A DNA stretch of 64,000 nt from NCBI GenBank assembly GCA_038131955.1, contig JAYPQK010000002.1, positions 434,001 through 498,000 on the forward strand, read 5' to 3'. The stretch comes from SHAN690 sp038131955. GTDB taxonomy: Bacteria > Bacteroidota > Bacteroidia > Flavobacteriales_G > Salibacteraceae. The translations under genes were made by a program, and so were the position numbers. The notes below the pieces were generated by a model that was not told the DNA's origin, did no database searches, and saw only the letters and a list, made by a program, of their open reading frames with translations. Below are positions 63,091-64,000 of the stretch, one piece after another. Positions within the stretch are counted from its first letter, which is position 1. The number at the start of each line of letters is the position of its first letter.

Positions 63091-64000
63091 ATGAAACAAT
63101 TCGAAATTCCTTCCTTCTACCGCAGTGAGTTCATTGGCCCGATCAAGAACCACCGAAAAAAGGACGACCCGCGTAAAAAAGATTTCACGCCGACTGTAGT
63201 GGACTTCGGCTCTATCGAAATCGTTCTGGCTAGACATTTCGGATTTTGCTACGGGGTTGAAAACGCCATTGAGATCGCGTACAAAGCATTGGAAGAGAAT
63301 CCTGGAAAACGCATCTTCATGCTCTCTCAGATGATCCACAATCCCGTGGTCAACCAAGATCTGAACGACCGAGGAATGAACTTTATTCTAGATACAGAAG
63401 GAAATCAGATCACACCGTGGGAAGAAGTGACCAATGAAGACCTTGTCATCATTCCGGCGTTTGGAACTACCCTTGAGATCGAATCTTATTTGGAGAAGAA
63501 AGGGATAGAGACTCATCGCTACAACACCACTTGTCCTTTCGTTGAGAAAGTATGGAAGATGGCAGGAAAACTGGGACAAGATGATTACACGATCATCATC
63601 CACGGAAAATTCAAGCACGAAGAGACCCGAGCTACCTTCTCGCACAGTACGGCAGAATCCCCTTCTATTGTGATCAAAGACATCGAGGAGGCACGGATCA
63701 TAGGAGACATCATCCTAGGCAAGCGCCCGATCTCTGACTTTCATGCTCATTTCGAGGGTAGATACTCGGCTAACTTCGACCCCAATGTGCATCTCGAAAA
63801 GGTTGGAGTGATCAATCAGACCACGATGCTGGCGAGTGAGACCCACGAGATCTCAGAGTACTTCCGCGATGTGATGATCGAGAAACATGGGGAGGAACAG
63901 ATCAAAGACCATTTTGCTGACACAAGAGATACGCTCTGTTACGCTACGAACGACAATCAGCAGTCGACTTACGCTCTGCTCGACACCAAAGCAGACCTCG
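63091..64000 (+). CDS. ispH: 4-hydroxy-3-methylbut-2-enyl diphosphate reductase (partial)
   Basis: Open from ATG 63091 to the window edge (303 codons). ARHFGFCYGVENAIEIAYKA holds the first Fe-S cysteine; YNTTCPFVEKVW the second; RDTLCYATNDNQQSTYALLD the third. They ligate the 4Fe-4S cluster that reduces HMBPP to IPP and DMAPP in the MEP isoprenoid pathway. An N-terminal extension of about 45 residues and an insertion near residues 190-250 are usual for the Bacteroidota form. The end lies outside the window. Confidence 0.95.
   Translation, partial: MKQFEIPSFYRSEFIGPIKNHRKKDDPRKKDFTPTVVDFGSIEIVLARHFGFCYGVENAIEIAYKALEENPGKRIFMLSQMIHNPVVNQDLNDRGMNFILDTEGNQITPWEEVTNEDLVIIPAFGTTLEIESYLEKKGIETHRYNTTCPFVEKVWKMAGKLGQDDYTIIIHGKFKHEETRATFSHSTAESPSIVIKDIEEARIIGDIILGKRPISDFHAHFEGRYSANFDPNVHLEKVGVINQTTMLASETHEISEYFRDVMIEKHGEEQIKDHFADTRDTLCYATNDNQQSTYALLDTKADL

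Noticed and set aside
1..64000. CRISPR array or prophage
   Set aside because: The repeats seen are word-like spacer DNA without regular spacers; no Cas, integrase, capsid or terminase genes are present.

Overview
The window reads as chromosomal DNA of a member of the Bacteroidota, most likely a marine Flavobacteriia. Evidence for this: type IX secretion and gliding genes (PorP/SprF, a PorE-like OmpA protein, a T9SS plug protein, a GldI-like FKBP, a giant PKD protein with a type B sorting tail), a complete Na+-NQR operon, an S46 dipeptidyl-peptidase, MenB (menaquinone), many lipoproteins and small outer-membrane barrels, and promoters of the TTTG / TAnnTTTG kind instead of E. coli -35/-10 boxes. 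Genus cannot be named from the sequence alone.

Layout. 1-7.4 kb: end of a thioredoxin-like gene, a DUF6503-like lipoprotein, then a three-gene cluster (ATP-grasp ligase, N-formylglutamate amidohydrolase-like, DUF1704/QEGLA metallopeptidase) with many frameshifts, an intact menB, and two frameshifted glycosyltransferase genes. 7.4-9.5 kb: pabA/trpG-type amidotransferase, a RidA with a lipoprotein leader, small conserved genes. 9.5-10.4 kb: repeats and a structured non-coding stretch. 10.4-14.7 kb: GWxTD protein, tRNA-Lys(TTT) with a classic promoter, an asparagine-synthetase-like enzyme without the N-terminal cysteine, and a MITE-like inverted-repeat element. 14.7-24.4 kb: T9SS block (PKD/type B giant protein, PorP, PorE-like) followed by smpB. 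24.4-31.1 kb: envelope proteins, pcm, a Gfo/Idh/MocA oxidoreductase, and a lipoprotein plus polyprenyl sugar-phosphate transferase pair. 31.1-38.8 kb: SiaC/SiaB-like phospho-switch pair, S46 peptidase, methyltransferase, ZIP transporter, mazG, PagL-like deacylase, DUF2807 lipoprotein. 38.8-39.3 kb: dense short repeats. 39.3-46.7 kb: small membrane protein, apbE and nqrABCDEF. 46.7-51.5 kb: T9SS plug, three FKBP-type isomerases and nrnA. 51.6-57.4 kb: frameshifted lplA, a Kir-type channel and a LytS-type sensor kinase, with an intact outer-membrane protein between them. 57.4-64 kb: lipoproteins, a 927-residue nine-repeat TPR-like protein, secreted small proteins, a candidate structured RNA, DUF1883 and the start of ispH.

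How it fits together. The nqr operon is a sodium pump whose NqrB and NqrC carry covalent FMN, and apbE immediately downstream encodes the flavin transferase that attaches it. PorP, the PorE-like protein, the plug protein and the type B PKD protein belong to the same export route; FKBP lipoproteins probably fold exported proteins. Many neighbouring genes overlap by ATGA or similar junctions, so several clusters are translationally coupled.

The most unusual aspect is the uneven distribution of broken genes: whole genes at 1.1-4.1, 5.4-7.3 and 51.6-57.4 kb carry indels or in-frame TAA codons while menB, nqr, smpB and others are untouched. This looks more like real gene decay than random sequencing error, though error is not excluded.
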